Assembly (NCBI GenBank): GCA_001931905.2
Contig: MSJI02000861.1
Location: 100,552-164,551, forward strand
Origin: Cladosporium sp. IMV 00045
Taxonomy: Eukaryota > Ascomycota > Dothideomycetes > Cladosporiales > Cladosporiaceae
DNA: 64,000 bases
Reading direction: 5' to 3'
The notes beneath the pieces were generated by a model. The model did no database searches and was not told the origin of the DNA. It was given only the letters and a program-made list of their open reading frames with translations. Below, in pieces: positions 1 through 11,402 of the stretch. Within the stretch, counting starts at the first letter, position 1. Each line of letters begins with the position of its first letter. The translations under genes and the position numbers were made by a program.

Positions 1-1
1 G

Positions 2-388
2 GTCGAAGCTTACAGGGCGTTCATGAAAGAGCGCAAACCAGTCTGGGAAGTGGAGGCGCAGTTCCTGGATCGTGCGGAGGACTTGATCGTCCCGATCGGC
101 GCGGAGGTGGAAGGAGAAGAATCCCATAACAGCGGGAAGATGACCAAGCCTACAAAGCATCGCAGCAACAACAGCAAGAAGTCCAATTCCGGTCCCAATT
201 CCGGATCCGACATTCTCTTGGAGCAAACCCTCTTCCTCGCCGCCTTGCTCCTCCTTCCTCTCCTCCTCTCAGCCGTCCTCCCGGACTTCGCCAGCCGAGC
301 GGCCGCCACGGCTCTTCTGGGCGCTGGAGCCGGTCTGGTGGTTTGGGGAGCGCGTTTGAGAGGGGGGAGGATGGGTGGTGTTGTTTGA
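2..388 (+). CDS. 3' end of an unrecognised membrane protein gene (5' part outside window)
   Basis: The frame is open from base 2 through an internal Met at 23 to a stop at 388, so this looks like the last part of a gene that begins to the left. The visible protein starts with a charged, helical stretch rich in E, K and W, passes through a Ser/Asn/Lys-rich linker, and ends in two hydrophobic segments (roughly the last 55 residues) followed by a short Arg/Gly tail. That arrangement suggests C-terminal membrane anchoring. I do not recognise the family. Translation as a real exon is inferred from the charged-then-hydrophobic pattern and from the frame being open at the window edge. A splice acceptor inside this stretch cannot be excluded. 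Confidence 0.45.
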   Translation, partial: VEAYRAFMKERKPVWEVEAQFLDRAEDLIVPIGAEVEGEESHNSGKMTKPTKHRSNNSKKSNSGPNSGSDILLEQTLFLAALLLLPLLLSAVLPDFASRAAATALLGAGAGLVVWGARLRGGRMGGVV

Positions 389-2584
389 TTTGACCGATCT
401 TGATTTGGTCGATCAAGTCTTTGCGATGGTATAATCCATTGTCCTTCTTCTTTCTCTGTGACTTTAGGAAGGCGCAAAAGCACGGTTTTCTCAGGGCGTC
501 ACGCTCGTTTTTGAAAAGTCCTTTTGAGAATCTGCGTTTGAGTCTCTGATGGGGAAAGCCGGCAAGGGCCACTTTGTACTTTCTAATGTCGAAGGGTCAG
601 CGGGCGCTCCATCTCTATTCTCTGTTTTTCAGTCTTACGAACGCGCATGGAAAAAGTGTATGATCAACTTGCGTCCGAGTACGAACGGACATTTTCGCTT
701 GCGGGATCTAATGTTTGTGTCTCATGCTTTTCTTGCGATTAAAAGTCGAATCAAAAACAAACAGCAGGGGGGAGTTAGGGGATGAGGAGACTCGCAGAGA
801 GAACGAGGCGGGTCTCTTTTCATCAATCCAAAGCGGGTTTTCTTCCTTCGATTTACTTGTGAAGCGTTTATGTCATGCATTTCTCTCCCTCCCTTGCAAT
901 TCTCCCCTGTCGGTGGTATTCTGACATTCGTCCCTGGAGTTTTAAAGATAAACCAGTCGCCCGCGAAGCAGGTCCTCCGCGGTCGATCGATTGATCAATT
1001 GCCTGCTCTCTGCCTAGCAATCTTCTCTTCAAGCGTCTCTCTTGATTTCTCCGGGTTCTCCAACACCTCTCATCAATCGATGGATGGGTGACGTGTAGAG
1101 CGGGCTTGAGTTTTCGATACCTCACTTGTATTTTGCTCGCTTCGTTTTTGTCTCATCTTTTTCGATGCGTTTTCTCTTTCCTCTTATTCATTCTACCCCT
1201 TCTTTTCGAAATGGTGAGCAAATACCTTCCAGACACCCACCAAACGCCCGCAGCAACTCTGACGAACATGTCTCCGTCAAAGCCGTCAGTCCACCAGTCC
1301 TGCTTGAAGTAACTTCTTGATCATGAAAGTCCGCCGAAGGAAAACGAGCAGCGACGCCGCATTACTGAGATAGATCATTCCGAAACTGCCAGACAGGCAA
1401 CTGACAAGGCCACGCCAGTGGGAGAACTTCAAAGCTGAAGAGTGAAAGGAACAAGGTAGGTATTAAAATATATCCTGTCCATTTCTCCTTCTCCCTCTTC
1501 TTTCTATGCCCTAATGCGTCAGAAAAAGAATTCCTTTCCACCTTCTACATAGTTAATTACAATTATTACGGTTTCTCATTCGAGGGGATTCGCTGTTCAT
1601 CCATCCGTCCATCCTCCTCCATATCCCCAGCTTCCGTTCCGTCTTTTGATACACTTCAGGAGGGAGAGGCAAAGCGTAGGGAACAAGAGAAAAGGTGTAC
1701 GCACTCCTTAGGAGCCTTGACCATTCTCTTTTCTTCTTCCACCTTGCCTTCCTTTCCAACTCCTACTCGGCACGCAGCATGGGAGAGCGAGCTGGGAGCG
1801 TGACTGGCAAAGGCATAGGCAGATGGTGCGCGGACAAGTCGAAATCGCTCGATGTTGTCCCTGTGAGGGGACCCCAACACCAAGATAAGAAATCAACTCG
1901 CTTCACACCATTCCGCTTCCGCCCTGGCAAGTTTAGCCCTTCTCTTCTTCCACTGTGCTCGGTCCCTTCCTTCTCCTTCCTTCCCTTACACTAGAACTCG
2001 CGCGCACTGGTTTTCACGCGATTCCCCACCCTGGTCCCTGATTCTCGAGGAAAGCACATCTCCCCTCCGTCTTCCGCTCCAGCCTCAGGACTAGCGCCGT
2101 ATTGCCCATCATCGTCCGAAGGAGGCTGGAAATCGAGAGAGAGGAAGAGAGTGTGCTTCCCTTCCATATAGTACAAGCGAGTGTGTCTGGCTCGATCAGA
2201 TTTGTCTCGCCGGGGAAATTTTAAAAAGTTTGTATCTTCGTCGTTCGTTATGCACATTTTGCGCGCGCCCACCCAAGAATCGAAGTTTGGTTGTGTCTTG
2301 TCCTGGCCTTATCGTTTGAACAGCCGTCTTGTGTCCCATTGTCGTGGAACCCGGGAATTTGAGATGGCGTTGTGGTGCGTGATCGTCATGACCGGTGAGT
2401 CGTGACTCCAAGGTACCAGAAAACGCCATCCGCCAAGGCCCGGCGGGTGAAGATCCAGAGGTCGTTTGCTTTCGTGCCGTCGTGATGGCCCGTCATGAGT
2501 TGAGATCGTACACGTCGGAAGTGAGGCATGGCTTCTTGCTTTCGGGTCGCTCGTGCAACATTAGCCCACATTCCTCATTGGCAC
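389..2584. other. Intergenic region, no gene recognised
   Basis: This stretch has pyrimidine-rich runs and only short overlapping ORFs on both strands, none with a recognisable domain or coding-like composition. It lies downstream of both neighbours (the left gene and AUR1 converge), so it should hold their 3' untranslated regions. Confidence 0.5.
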
Positions 2585-3949
2585 CTAGCCCTTGATGCCT
2601 TCGCTGTCGCTGCCGCTGGCCAAGGTGTCACCTTCCCAGCTCTCGTCTCCGGCCACAGGGCTCCTGAATCCAGTCGAAGGACTCCTCGAGGCGGGGCTGA
2701 AGCTGGAGCTGGAACCAAGTGTCCATTCATCGCTATCTCCGTGCAGAGTCGGGTATGCCTCCTCGTCCAAGTCGCCAGCGAAGCCATAGGCGAATGGCTG
2801 CTTGGCTTCGCCGCGCTCAACGTATTCATAGTCCCAGCGGAACATCTTGCCAGGCTGCATGCGAGGCAGGAAAGTGGACTTGGCGACGAAGTAGACGGTG
2901 GCGCTGATGATGCCTCCTGCGACGAGATCGACGGCGTAGTGGTGGCTGAGGTACATGGTCGCCCACCAAAGCCAGAGGGTGTAGATGACGAACAACGGGC
3001 GGAGACGCGGGAACGTGTGGGACATGAAGAGGGCCTCAATGGTGGCCGAGCCGGAGTGCAGAGACGGGAACGCGCCGAACACGACGGGAGACGCGGTGAA
3101 AGTCGAGGTGTACAGGTCGATGTTGAAGAGCTTGTCGATCGCGGCAAGACCGGCGGGCGAGCCGGGCATGCTGTAGTTAGCAGGCGCCAGACCGTACATG
3201 TTCTCATACCAAGGCGGAGCGCAAGGGAAGCAGAGCTGAATGCTGACGCCAATAATGTTCATCCATCCGAATGCGCGAGCAAAGGTGGGAGTGGTTCCGG
3301 GAGGACCGAAGATGAACATTAGACCAGAGCAGACGAAAGGCGCGCCGAAGTGGGTGATGCCGTAAGGCAACCAAGCGAGTACGTCGAAAAAGGTGCTCTT
3401 GTGGGCGGAGAGGATGTTGCTCAGGTTTGCGCCGTAGAGGATGTTCTCAAGCGCCGGCAGCACGCGGACCCAAATGGGCGGGCGGTACTCGCCGGAGATG
3501 AATTGACAGGCGTAGAAGAAAATCAACCAACCTGCTATAGGGAGGAAAGGCAGGAAAAACTGGCGAGTCAAAGGGACGAGCAAGCTGAGCAACAGGAGAG
3601 TAGCCACGAGAGTCTTGATAAAAGGCCCAGGACTTTGGATGACGCAGAGGGAGAAGATGCCGAGAATGGCGAGAAAGATGTACTGCGCGTCCCAGGCGCT
3701 CCACTGGTGCCTCTTCAAGCTCCTCAGAGTGTCTGCGGGATTGAGGGAAGTCTCGAGCTGGGTGATGGAGGCGGGCGCGGAGGATGCATTGACTTGTCCC
3801 GACCGTAGTCTTGTTCTTGTGGAGCGAAGCTTGCGGCGAAGTCTATGGGGAATAATGGTCGGGAGGGTGAGCGGGATCTTGGAGGTGGTGAAGAAGCGCT
3901 GGGTGGAGTCTTCCGCGGCGGCGTTGAGGGAGAAGTAGGAGGCCGCCAT
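2585..3949 (-). CDS. AUR1: Inositol phosphorylceramide synthase catalytic subunit (Aur1)
   Basis: A 454-residue, intronless protein. Aur1 moves phosphoinositol from phosphatidylinositol to ceramide in the Golgi, the first committed step of fungal complex sphingolipids, and is the target of aureobasidin A. Several hydrophobic segments span residues ~90-350. The family motifs are visible: CAPPWYENMYG at ~243-253, FGAFPSLHSGSATIEALF at ~291-308 with the lipid-phosphatase-like His at ~298, and YLSHHYAVDL at ~333-342 with the second His and Asp. The Ser/Asp-rich tail after ~400 is poorly conserved, as is usual. The start is the only Met ahead of the conserved region in this frame, and length fits fungal Aur1. 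Identification rests on motifs and is firm. Confidence 0.96.
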   Translation of the reverse strand: MAASYFSLNAAAEDSTQRFFTTSKIPLTLPTIIPHRLRRKLRSTRTRLRSGQVNASSAPASITQLETSLNPADTLRSLKRHQWSAWDAQYIFLAILGIFSLCVIQSPGPFIKTLVATLLLLSLLVPLTRQFFLPFLPIAGWLIFFYACQFISGEYRPPIWVRVLPALENILYGANLSNILSAHKSTFFDVLAWLPYGITHFGAPFVCSGLMFIFGPPGTTPTFARAFGWMNIIGVSIQLCFPCAPPWYENMYGLAPANYSMPGSPAGLAAIDKLFNIDLYTSTFTASPVVFGAFPSLHSGSATIEALFMSHTFPRLRPLFVIYTLWLWWATMYLSHHYAVDLVAGGIISATVYFVAKSTFLPRMQPGKMFRWDYEYVERGEAKQPFAYGFAGDLDEEAYPTLHGDSDEWTLGSSSSFSPASRSPSTGFRSPVAGDESWEGDTLASGSDSEGIKG

Positions 3950-6900
3950 GGTGATTAAGAGCTACTGTCGGAGGACTGAGAGGGTTAAGGTGGCGGCGGA
4001 GAGGAGGTGGTGGTGGTGGTGGAGATGTGGGAGGGTCGAAGCCCTTTCACTCGCGCTCGCAGGCAGCAGGCAAAGAAGTCGAGGCGGGCTGTGTTTGAGC
4101 TAAGATGTTTTGTTAAGGGCTGAGAGGCTGGTCGGCGCGGCGATGAGGTCGCACAAGCACAAGAGGCGTGGCGTGCTGAGAGATGCAGATGCGAGGGTTG
4201 GTGATTATTATTGCTGCGTGCGGTCGAGGGAGTAGGATGCGGTGGTGGTGAGGGTGGCGGTGGTGGGAGAGTGTAGTGTAGGTAAAGGCGTGAGAGTAGG
4301 AAGCGAGAAAGGCAGCAGCAACGGACGGAGAGTAGTAGTGAGGAGAGTTAATTGGGTAGGAAGTGGATGATTGGCAAATCAGCAGCAGCAGCAGTAGCAG
4401 CAGTAGCAGCACAGCACACAGAACAAGAACAGAGCACACTCTCAACTACTACCCAGTCTACCACAGACAGCCACAGTACTAGCAGCAGGTAGCAGCAGGT
4501 AGCAGCAGTGAGAGATGTGTGGGCGGCAAAGGCGTCGCGCGATGGCTGGCGGCTGCTCTATGGCGCTGCTGCACGGGTGCAATCTTAAATTCGCCTTTAA
4601 TCTCGATACTTGCACGCGAGCCGGAGTCAGGGCAAGCCCCAGCGACGTCAGGACTACGGACCAAGCGCCACGCCCGGGCCCGCATTTGATGAAGGACAAG
4701 AGGTTGATGTTTTGGATTGTTGATTGTTCTTATTGTTGTGTCATGGGATGAATGGATGGCATGTGCTGTTTTGGGTGGGAGTCCACAAAGGACTCGAGAT
4801 CTAGGAACAGCATCCTTGTAACAACAGCAACACACACACACACACTGCGGTCATTACAGCAGGCTGGTAGAGAGAACTCATCGAGTGCTGTACGATTCCC
4901 TCAAACAACACCCATCAGCCATCAGCGCGGAAGTGCCGGCAAGCCAGATGAACATGGCCACAATTATGCACTTTCCTAGGAGATGTGCATGCGCACACGC
5001 CACCTCGAACCAACATCCTCTCTCACTAGACGCCGTAGCAAGGTCCTTAGCGTCAGGCCCCATCCCTCACCATTGGCCCATGAGCAGCATCCCAAAAAGA
5101 TTGGCTCTCTCGCACTCGGCCTCGCATCCGCCTCGCATCCGTCCGTCAGCCGCCGCCGCCAGCAAAACCATGCTTGCAAGCATGCTCGGCATGCTCGATG
5201 ATGAGATGACAAACCTTCTTCGAGCCTCTCACTTCCATGCAGCGTGACCTCACCACACTTCCCGTCAAAAGGTAACATCAGCATCATGCATCCGTCTCCA
5301 TCATCATAGCCGCATGCTTCCTTCAGTGCGTTATGCAGGGCAAGGAAGAGGGAGAAGAGAGGTCTTGGCCGAGACTCCAACCGCCGTCCTGTCCATACTG
5401 ATCATCGTGCTTGAGCCAGACTTCACACACTGCTGTAGTGGTCCCCTTGGTAGATGCAGTTCCCCCTTCATGTAGCTACAAGCAAGCAAGCAAAAAGCCA
5501 CCCCTGTCACCTACATTTCCAGGCCAGCACTATACGGCCTATACGGCATAGCATATGTAAACAAACATTAATCTACGAGAACCCGGCAGTCAAACCCGGC
5601 CTAGTGGCCCAAACCGCTCTTCCCAACAAAAGAGCAGCGCTCGCCAGGAAAAAAAAATTCTCCATGGGCTGGGATATTAACGGTTATCGGCTTTCCGGGA
5701 TTGTGCTTTGCTTGAATCAGGGGTGGCACGAGCGAGTTGGGCGCAGCGCTAAGATTCTTGTGCAAACGATTGCATAAAAAAACCCAGCAACTCTCCGGGT
5801 CTCCCAATTCCTCGGCCTGCGCACCACCCGAAGCCCCGATTGGCAGACCTCAACTTGGGAGAGCAAGTGAGGCCGCCAGCGACGGTGATGTCCAACGGCT
5901 TTTGCTGGTTTTTTTCTCACACTACTACCAGGTAAGGTACTCTTTCTTGGCCTTGGGATGCCGAGAGAAAGCTCTCTCAGTTTAGCACAAGTGGTCAATC
6001 AGTGGAGAGGCTGGCATGCTGGCGGCGCTTCGCTGGAGCCGCCGTCTTCCGCGCGAATCACGCCTGGTCGATCTGTTGACTTGTTTTCGATCCTTCTCAG
6101 CCTCTCAGCCTTTCCCTCTCTGTGCTGTCTCGTATTCTTTGCGAGGACCGTGTCGAGGCGCGTCAGGTTCGCGCGCGCGTGTCCTACCTACATACCCGGT
6201 CTGTGCCCTCTGTCATGTTCCCTTTCCGTTATGTGCTTGAAACATGGATTGGGTCTTGGCCTTGGGGAGAGTGGGAGTTAGTCCGGGTTTTGGGTCGCTT
6301 ACTGGCACCCGGGGATTTATCATGAGCGTTTGATATCCGTACGAGCCGTATCGAAAACGGGCTCCCGAGAGAGAGAGAGTGGGAAAAAGCCCATCAGCAA
6401 AGCCTCGCGGAAGGATGCGGCTGTGAATCTGCTCTGTCATCTTCATGCCTGCGCCTTGTCAGCTGGTCTCCCTCTCTTCGAGAGCTTTGGGGCATGTGAG
6501 TGTCACAGCCACATGCTGCCGACAGGTCCTGTAAGGGCCTTCCACTATAGCGAGGGATGAATATGTCCTTGCTCTCGACTCGCTTGCGGCACATGTGACC
6601 GTTGCTACTGTATAGGCACCGGAGGTTGGTCCGCGCTCTGAATAATTAAGGCTGCCTGTTTCTGGGGGGGATAATCTACATGCACACGTGTGACTTGATG
6701 CGTCTCTCTCCTTGCTACTGTACTTTCTGTGCTCGGTGCTCGAAGTAGGGAGGTCGTTGCGTGCGCGTTCGAGGGAGAACGTAGCATCGCATGGTATGGC
6801 TTTCTTCGGCTGCTTTTACGATATCTCCCATATTGCAAGGGTGGTATGGGATGTGCATGATCGTATTTGTAGCATTGCATTGCTGTCAAACAGACCATAT

Positions 6901-7048
6901 GAGGAGGTACACGCATGTCGAATGTAAGCGCGTTTCGTCAACAACGTAGATGCATATATCCATTGCCAGCCCTATCTTCATCAGATTTCCTCATGAAAAT
7001 CCCAACCTAAACCCCCTTCAAGGGTTCGACTTCTCGACTTCGCCTTGT
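3950..7048. other. Intergenic region: AUR1 upstream side and HIS7 downstream side
   Basis: About 3.1 kb with no recognisable gene. It begins with the AUR1 5' flank, which has GGT/GGA-rich and AGC-triplet stretches near 4010-4510. A short (CA)n run lies near 4830-4845. Short ORFs on both strands overlap each other and show no domain. Confidence 0.5.
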
Positions 7049-8770
7049 TCACACCTCCTGCTCGAAAGGCCTGACGACCAAGCCATCCTTTTCCAACACC
7101 TCCTTGACCTGCTTGACGGTCCACTCGCCACGGTGGAACATACCCGCGCCCAACGCGGCGTCCACAGTGGTCTGCTCAAACACCTCCGCAAAGTGGCCCG
7201 CGTTGCCCGCGCCCGAGCTGGCGATGACGGGGATCTTGACGGCGGCCTTGACGCTGCGGATGAGCTCGAGGTCGAAGCCGGAGTTGGTGCCGTCCTTGTC
7301 GATGCAGTTGAGCAGGACCTCGCCGCACCCCATCGCCTCGACCGCCGTCACCAGCTGCACCACGTCGAGGTCGCGCGTCTCGCGCCCGCCCTTGGCCGTG
7401 CATGCGTACCAGCAGTATTTCTCGCCGTTGGGGCCGGGGAAGGCCGTCTCGAGCACGTTGTGAGAGGTCGCGGAGGGAGACTCGACGTACACGCGTTTCG
7501 GGTCGACGGACACGACGACCGCTTGCGCGCCGTACGCCTCGCTGATCTTCTCGATCGCCGTCTTGCCGGAGAGCTGCTTGCCGGCGGCGAGGTACTGCTC
7601 CGCGGCGTCGCAAGCGTCAGAGCCGATGGACACCTTGTCCGCACCGGACTGGAAGTAAAGCGTGGCGACTTCGAGCGCGGGCACGGTACGGGTGGTCTGC
7701 GGGTCGAAGGTGTCGCGGATGCCACCGCCGATGGTGAGGGGCACGAAGACGGTGGCCGACGCCTGGCGCAGGACTTCCAGCATCGGCAGGTCTTTCAGCG
7801 GCGTGTCGCGGAAGGAGGTGATGTTGAGGAAAGTCACTTCGTCCGCGCCTTGCTCGTAGTACTCCTGTGCTTTGGACACGGGCTTGCCGAGGTTGCGCAC
7901 GTCATTGCCGCCGGAAGAGGACTTCTCGCGCACGTCGTATTGGTCGCCTTTGGTGACGACGAGGTCGCCTTGGTCGTTGGTGCGGACGTCAAGGCAGGCG
8001 ATGATGCGGCGAGTGAGGCCTTGGGTTGCTGCGGTGGAGGTAGGTGGGAGGGTGGACAGCTTGTTGCCTTCGAGGAAAGCTTTGAGGACGCGCTGGCCGG
8101 CCGCGCCAGATTTCTCGGGGTGGAATTGTGTGGCGAGGATGTTGTCTTTCGTGATGGCTCCGATGAATTCCTCAGAGCCATACTTTGCTGTTGCCACGGT
8201 CCAGCCGTCCTTCTCTAACTCTCCAGCCCGGTAGGGCACAGCGAAGGAGTGAACGTAGTAGTACTTGCTCTCAGGCCTCAAACCGTAGACGCTTTGTGAT
8301 TTGCTCGCCTCGTCGTTGGACGAAGTGTTGGCTGAGTTCCAACCAATGTGAGGGACGCTCTTCTCGGTGTCGTTGAACCGCTCCAGACGACCTGGGATCA
8401 CGCCGAGACCAGGCACGTTAGGGTTTTCCGCTGAAGTCTCGAACAAAGCTTGCAGACCGACACAGATTCCCATGAAAGGTTTGCCGGCTTGGATGTGTTT
8501 CCTTACAGGCTCGAAATATCCTGCATTTGCGAATTGTGTGAGGCAGTGGCCAAAGTGGCCAACGCCGGGCAAGATGAGTTTCTACGACATCAGAACCACC
8601 TGTCAGCGATCAGCAACACATCGTAAGGGTCACGAAGATGATCTTACGTCGGCCTTCGCTACGTCGTCCGGTGATCGAATCCATTCGACTTCCCATCCGA
8701 GCTTCTCAATGGCATTGACCAGTGATCGGACGTTGCCCGCGGCATAATCAAGCATGTGAATGGTCGGCAT
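7049..8770 (-). CDS. HIS7: Imidazole glycerol phosphate synthase, bifunctional glutaminase/cyclase (His7)
   Basis: Two coding exons, 8648-8770 and 7049-8581, with a 66-nt intron (donor GTAAGA, acceptor TAG), give 551 residues, matching the fungal enzyme. It uses glutamine-derived ammonia to convert PRFAR into imidazole glycerol phosphate and AICAR in histidine synthesis. The N-terminal class-I amidotransferase domain shows the nucleophile in [10 protein letters not shown] (Cys ~81) and the His/Glu of QFHPEKSG (~195-197). The TIM-barrel cyclase half starts at RIIACLDVR (~235) and carries DKVSIGSDA. The start [16 protein letters not shown] is typical of the family. The gene is divergent from IMP3, and a TGAGTCA element lies about 90 bp upstream. 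A 422-residue ORF on the other strand is only its shadow. Confidence 0.97.
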
Positions 8771-9089
8771 TTTTGCTCAGTCAATGATCGATGAACTCCA
8801 CACAAACAGGCGAATTCTTCCAATGTATATTCCTCGACCGTGACGCATACCTATGAAGTTGAGTCAAAGATGCCATCAAACGCTCATGACTCGCGTGGCC
8901 GCTCATTGAGAATTTTTGGCAAGGGCCAGACAAGTGGGAAACTAGCTTTCGTCCCGCGAGTGTCGAGCCGCTAGCGTCCTGCAGTAAGCCGCTCTCTTCA
9001 CCTCGCTCGCCGCAGCAACATTGAAATCTCGTCTCGACGCCACTACATCGTCAATATCACGACTATCAGCTAGAAAAACTCCTTCCAAA
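8771..9089. promoter_or_regulatory. Shared upstream region of HIS7 and IMP3
   Basis: The two start codons are 319 bp apart and point away from each other, so one short region serves both genes. It holds a perfect TGAGTCA (8860-8866) and a TGACTC core (8887-8892), consistent with amino-acid-control (Gcn4/CpcA) input on the HIS7 side. Pyrimidine-rich sequence precedes the IMP3 start. Confidence 0.6.
8860..8866. promoter_or_regulatory. Gcn4/CpcA-type binding site (TGAGTCA)
   Basis: This is a perfect palindromic bZIP site about 90 bp upstream of the HIS7 start, with a second TGACTC half-match about 20 bp further on (8887-8892). HIS genes are classic targets of general amino acid control in fungi. 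Binding here is inferred from sequence and position only. Confidence 0.55.
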
Positions 9090-9717
9090 ATGGTCCGTCA
9101 GCTCAAACACCACGAGCAGAAGCTCTTGCGCAAGGTAGACTTCACCAACTACCCGCAAGACAACACACACCGCAGCGCAGAAATCATCCGCCGCTATTCT
9201 CTCACCAACCCCAACGACTATGGCTCCTACAATCGCCTGGCCGGGCAGCTTCGCCATCTCGCGCACCGCATCGCTCTTCTGCCGCCCGAGTCGGCTTTCC
9301 GCCGCAAGCAGGAGGACCAGCTTCTTGAGAAACTCCACGACATGGGATTGCTCGGTATCGGTGGTGGCGGAAAGGGCAAGCTGAGTGATGTCGAGAGGAA
9401 GATCACCGTGTCGGCTTTCTGCAGGCGTAGGTTGGGTGTGGTCATGACCAGACTGCGCATGTCTGAGCATGTCAGCACGGCCAACAAGTTCATCGAGCAG
9501 GGCCATGTCAGAGTTGGTACTGAGGTGGTGACGGATCCCGCTTTCTTGGTGACGAGGTGAGAATTTTCGCGCTGCTGTATTGCAGCACTGTGGTGAGTGG
9601 TTTGCTGATATCTTTTTCAGGAACATGGAGGACTTTGTCACCTGGGTCGACTCTTCTAAGATCAAGAAGAACATCATGAAGTACCGCGATGCTATGGACG
9701 ACTTCGATCTCTTGTAA
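9090..9717 (+). CDS. IMP3: U3 snoRNP protein Imp3
   Basis: Two exons, 9090-9556 and 9621-9717, with a 64-nt intron (GTGAGA..TTCAG), encode 187 residues, close to the ~183 of yeast Imp3. Imp3 belongs to the U3 snoRNP in the nucleolar small-subunit processome and promotes pairing of U3 with pre-18S rRNA. The opening [18 protein letters not shown] is diagnostic. An S4-type RNA-binding domain runs from ~109 ([16 protein letters not shown]) to ~160 ([19 protein letters not shown]), and the second exon supplies the conserved tail ending [13 protein letters not shown]. The ATG at 9090 is chosen over the longer in-frame reading because the protein then begins exactly as the family does. Confidence 0.96.
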
Positions 9718-10057
9718 GGAGCGTACAATCACCGCGCTATTGACTTTTGTGCTGGAACGTCGGACGTCACTCTGAGGCGCACCTTCTTCACTTTCGAAGC
9801 GTTTACGGCAATGCGTGGCGCATGTGACAAGCACACGGCTGCCTGCGCTGCGTCATTTGGGGGCTTGTTCTTCACAACCCGACAGTTCACGCTCGTTTTG
9901 GCAGCAACTTAACACACCAGCGCGACATCCGACACTGCGACATGGAATAATAACGACATCTCTGATGCCACCGCTACTTAGCTATGGTATAAGCTATTGA
10001 CACCGTACGGGCCGCCACCCACACCATCAGTCGCAAGCCGACAGATATCTTTTCGCC
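9718..10057. other. Intergenic region between IMP3 and the next gene
   Basis: About 340 bp holding the IMP3 3' flank and the promoter side of the next tandem gene. No ORF or repeat of note is seen. Confidence 0.5.
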
Positions 10058-10579
10058 ATGGATGACACTCCTCAACAGCCGACTGCCAAGGAAACTTCCG
10101 GCTTCGATGATTTCCCTAAGGAGTGGCGACCTCTGAACCTCTCATTCCGTGCATCGCGCACCACAGAGAACGAGTTGCGCGCAGCCCAGCGCCTTCAGTT
10201 TCCACCACCTCAGCCAAAATCCCTGCCTCCGTGGGCACTTTCGCGCGACTCGAGCTCTCAATTCCCTCTCATCAACCAACAAGGCCCGCCGTTCCCTTTC
10301 GTCAATCCTGCCACCGTCACGGCGCCGACTGTTCAAGAGGCGCATCTTGAGCCTCCTCGCGCTGCTCCTCCAAGACTCCCGACTGTCTTGCTGCGTGACT
10401 TCAGTGCTAATGGTCTTCGTCGTACAGACGACTTTGCCGTCCTCAAATCGCCGCAAAGACCTGTACTGGTTTTGAAAGTGCATGGTGCCTTCTCCCAGTC
10501 CCAGACTGCTGCTGCCGGTGAAAGGATGCCGCCACCGCCACCTCCACACACATCCAAGAAAAGAAAGAGGGACGAGTAA
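10058..10579 (+). CDS. Hypothetical protein with Pro-rich body and basic C-terminal tail
   Basis: A single-exon ORF of 173 residues; I do not recognise the family. The N-terminal third (around FPKEWRPLNLSFRASRTTENELRAAQ) looks folded or helical. The middle is rich in Pro, Ala and Gln and probably disordered. The protein ends in a run of prolines followed by KKRKRDE, a good candidate nuclear localisation signal. The ATG context (GCCATGG) is strong, and the ORF sits at a plausible distance from both neighbours, converging on the dioxygenase gene with about 160 bp between the stops. A nuclear role is inference from the tail only. Confidence 0.65.
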   Translation: MDDTPQQPTAKETSGFDDFPKEWRPLNLSFRASRTTENELRAAQRLQFPPPQPKSLPPWALSRDSSSQFPLINQQGPPFPFVNPATVTAPTVQEAHLEPPRAAPPRLPTVLLRDFSANGLRRTDDFAVLKSPQRPVLVLKVHGAFSQSQTAAAGERMPPPPPPHTSKKRKRDE

Positions 10580-10737
10580 GATGACACCTTTGGATACAAC
10601 CTGAGCAATTGCGGAGCATGGGGGAAAGACTTTGTAACTCATGTACAATCAGTAACAAAAGAAACAAAAGCGAGAGTCATGCAACCATTCAAATCATAAG
10701 TCTTCTTCACGATTCAAATCCCTTGCCACTTTCCACA

Positions 10738-11402
10738 TCACTCCTTCTGTGTGATTTGTCTCAACAACCCTATATCCAGCGGGAAAGGTTGTCCCATCCT
10801 GCAAGTACATGTTAGCAATGCATCCACACTCATTCCATCAACTTCAAATGAAACCCAACACAAAAAAAACTCACCAAGTAGCCCTCTGACTATGATCCCT
10901 CACATCATCCCCCGTATTCGGATGAATCAAGACACTCAACGGCCCCCTCCAAACCACCAACCAACTCACAAACGCCCCAAACTGCTCCGGCGTGAACAAA
11001 TTGACCTCGAACATCCCGATCGGATGCGGGCCGATGGGCCTCTCGAAGACAGGGTAGACTCGCAACTCGGGGAATTCGCGTCGGATGCGCTCGTGCAGTT
11101 TTTTGGCGTATTGCGTTTGCGCGGCGTTGGTTTGCTGGAAGTAGACGTGCACGTCGAAGCCGCCTCGCGTGCCGTTTTCGATGGGGGAGGGAAAGGTGGT
11201 GTAGGCAGGGGATTTTTGCGTGGGGGCTGGGTTGATGTAGGATTTGGCGTTGGGGCCGCTGGGGTGGGTGTCTCTGCTAGTTGTTTTAGTTGCCTTGATT
11301 AGCTGGAAGTGAAGAATGTGGGAGTTGTTACGTTGGCAGAGGTTCCGGGTTCTCGTAGCCTGAGAGCGGAGATGAATATGTGTAGAGGCTTGGGTCGGCC
11401 AT
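10738..11402 (-). CDS. DOPA 4,5-dioxygenase family protein
   Basis: Three exons (11332-11402, 10875-11273, 10738-10798) with introns of 58 and 76 nt encode 176 residues. The DOPA_dioxygen family contains small aromatic-ring-cleaving enzymes that open catechols such as DOPA extradiol-fashion. The core shows GGFDVHVYFQQ near residue 60 with a putative metal-ligand His, GPHPIGMFEVNLF, and near the C terminus HPNTGDDVRDHSQRATW with several conserved His residues. The first exon gives MADPSLYTYSSPLSGYENP, and joining it in phase restores PLPTDTHPSGPNAKSYINP, as expected for fungal members. The last exon begins inside the ATW codon and supplies about 20 residues. The substrate in this organism is unknown. 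Confidence 0.9.

Noticed and set aside
6950..8218. 422-residue plus-strand ORF
   Set aside because: It lies fully antisense to HIS7, is rich in Val/Ala/Leu/Arg/Gly from reversed codons, and has no domain.
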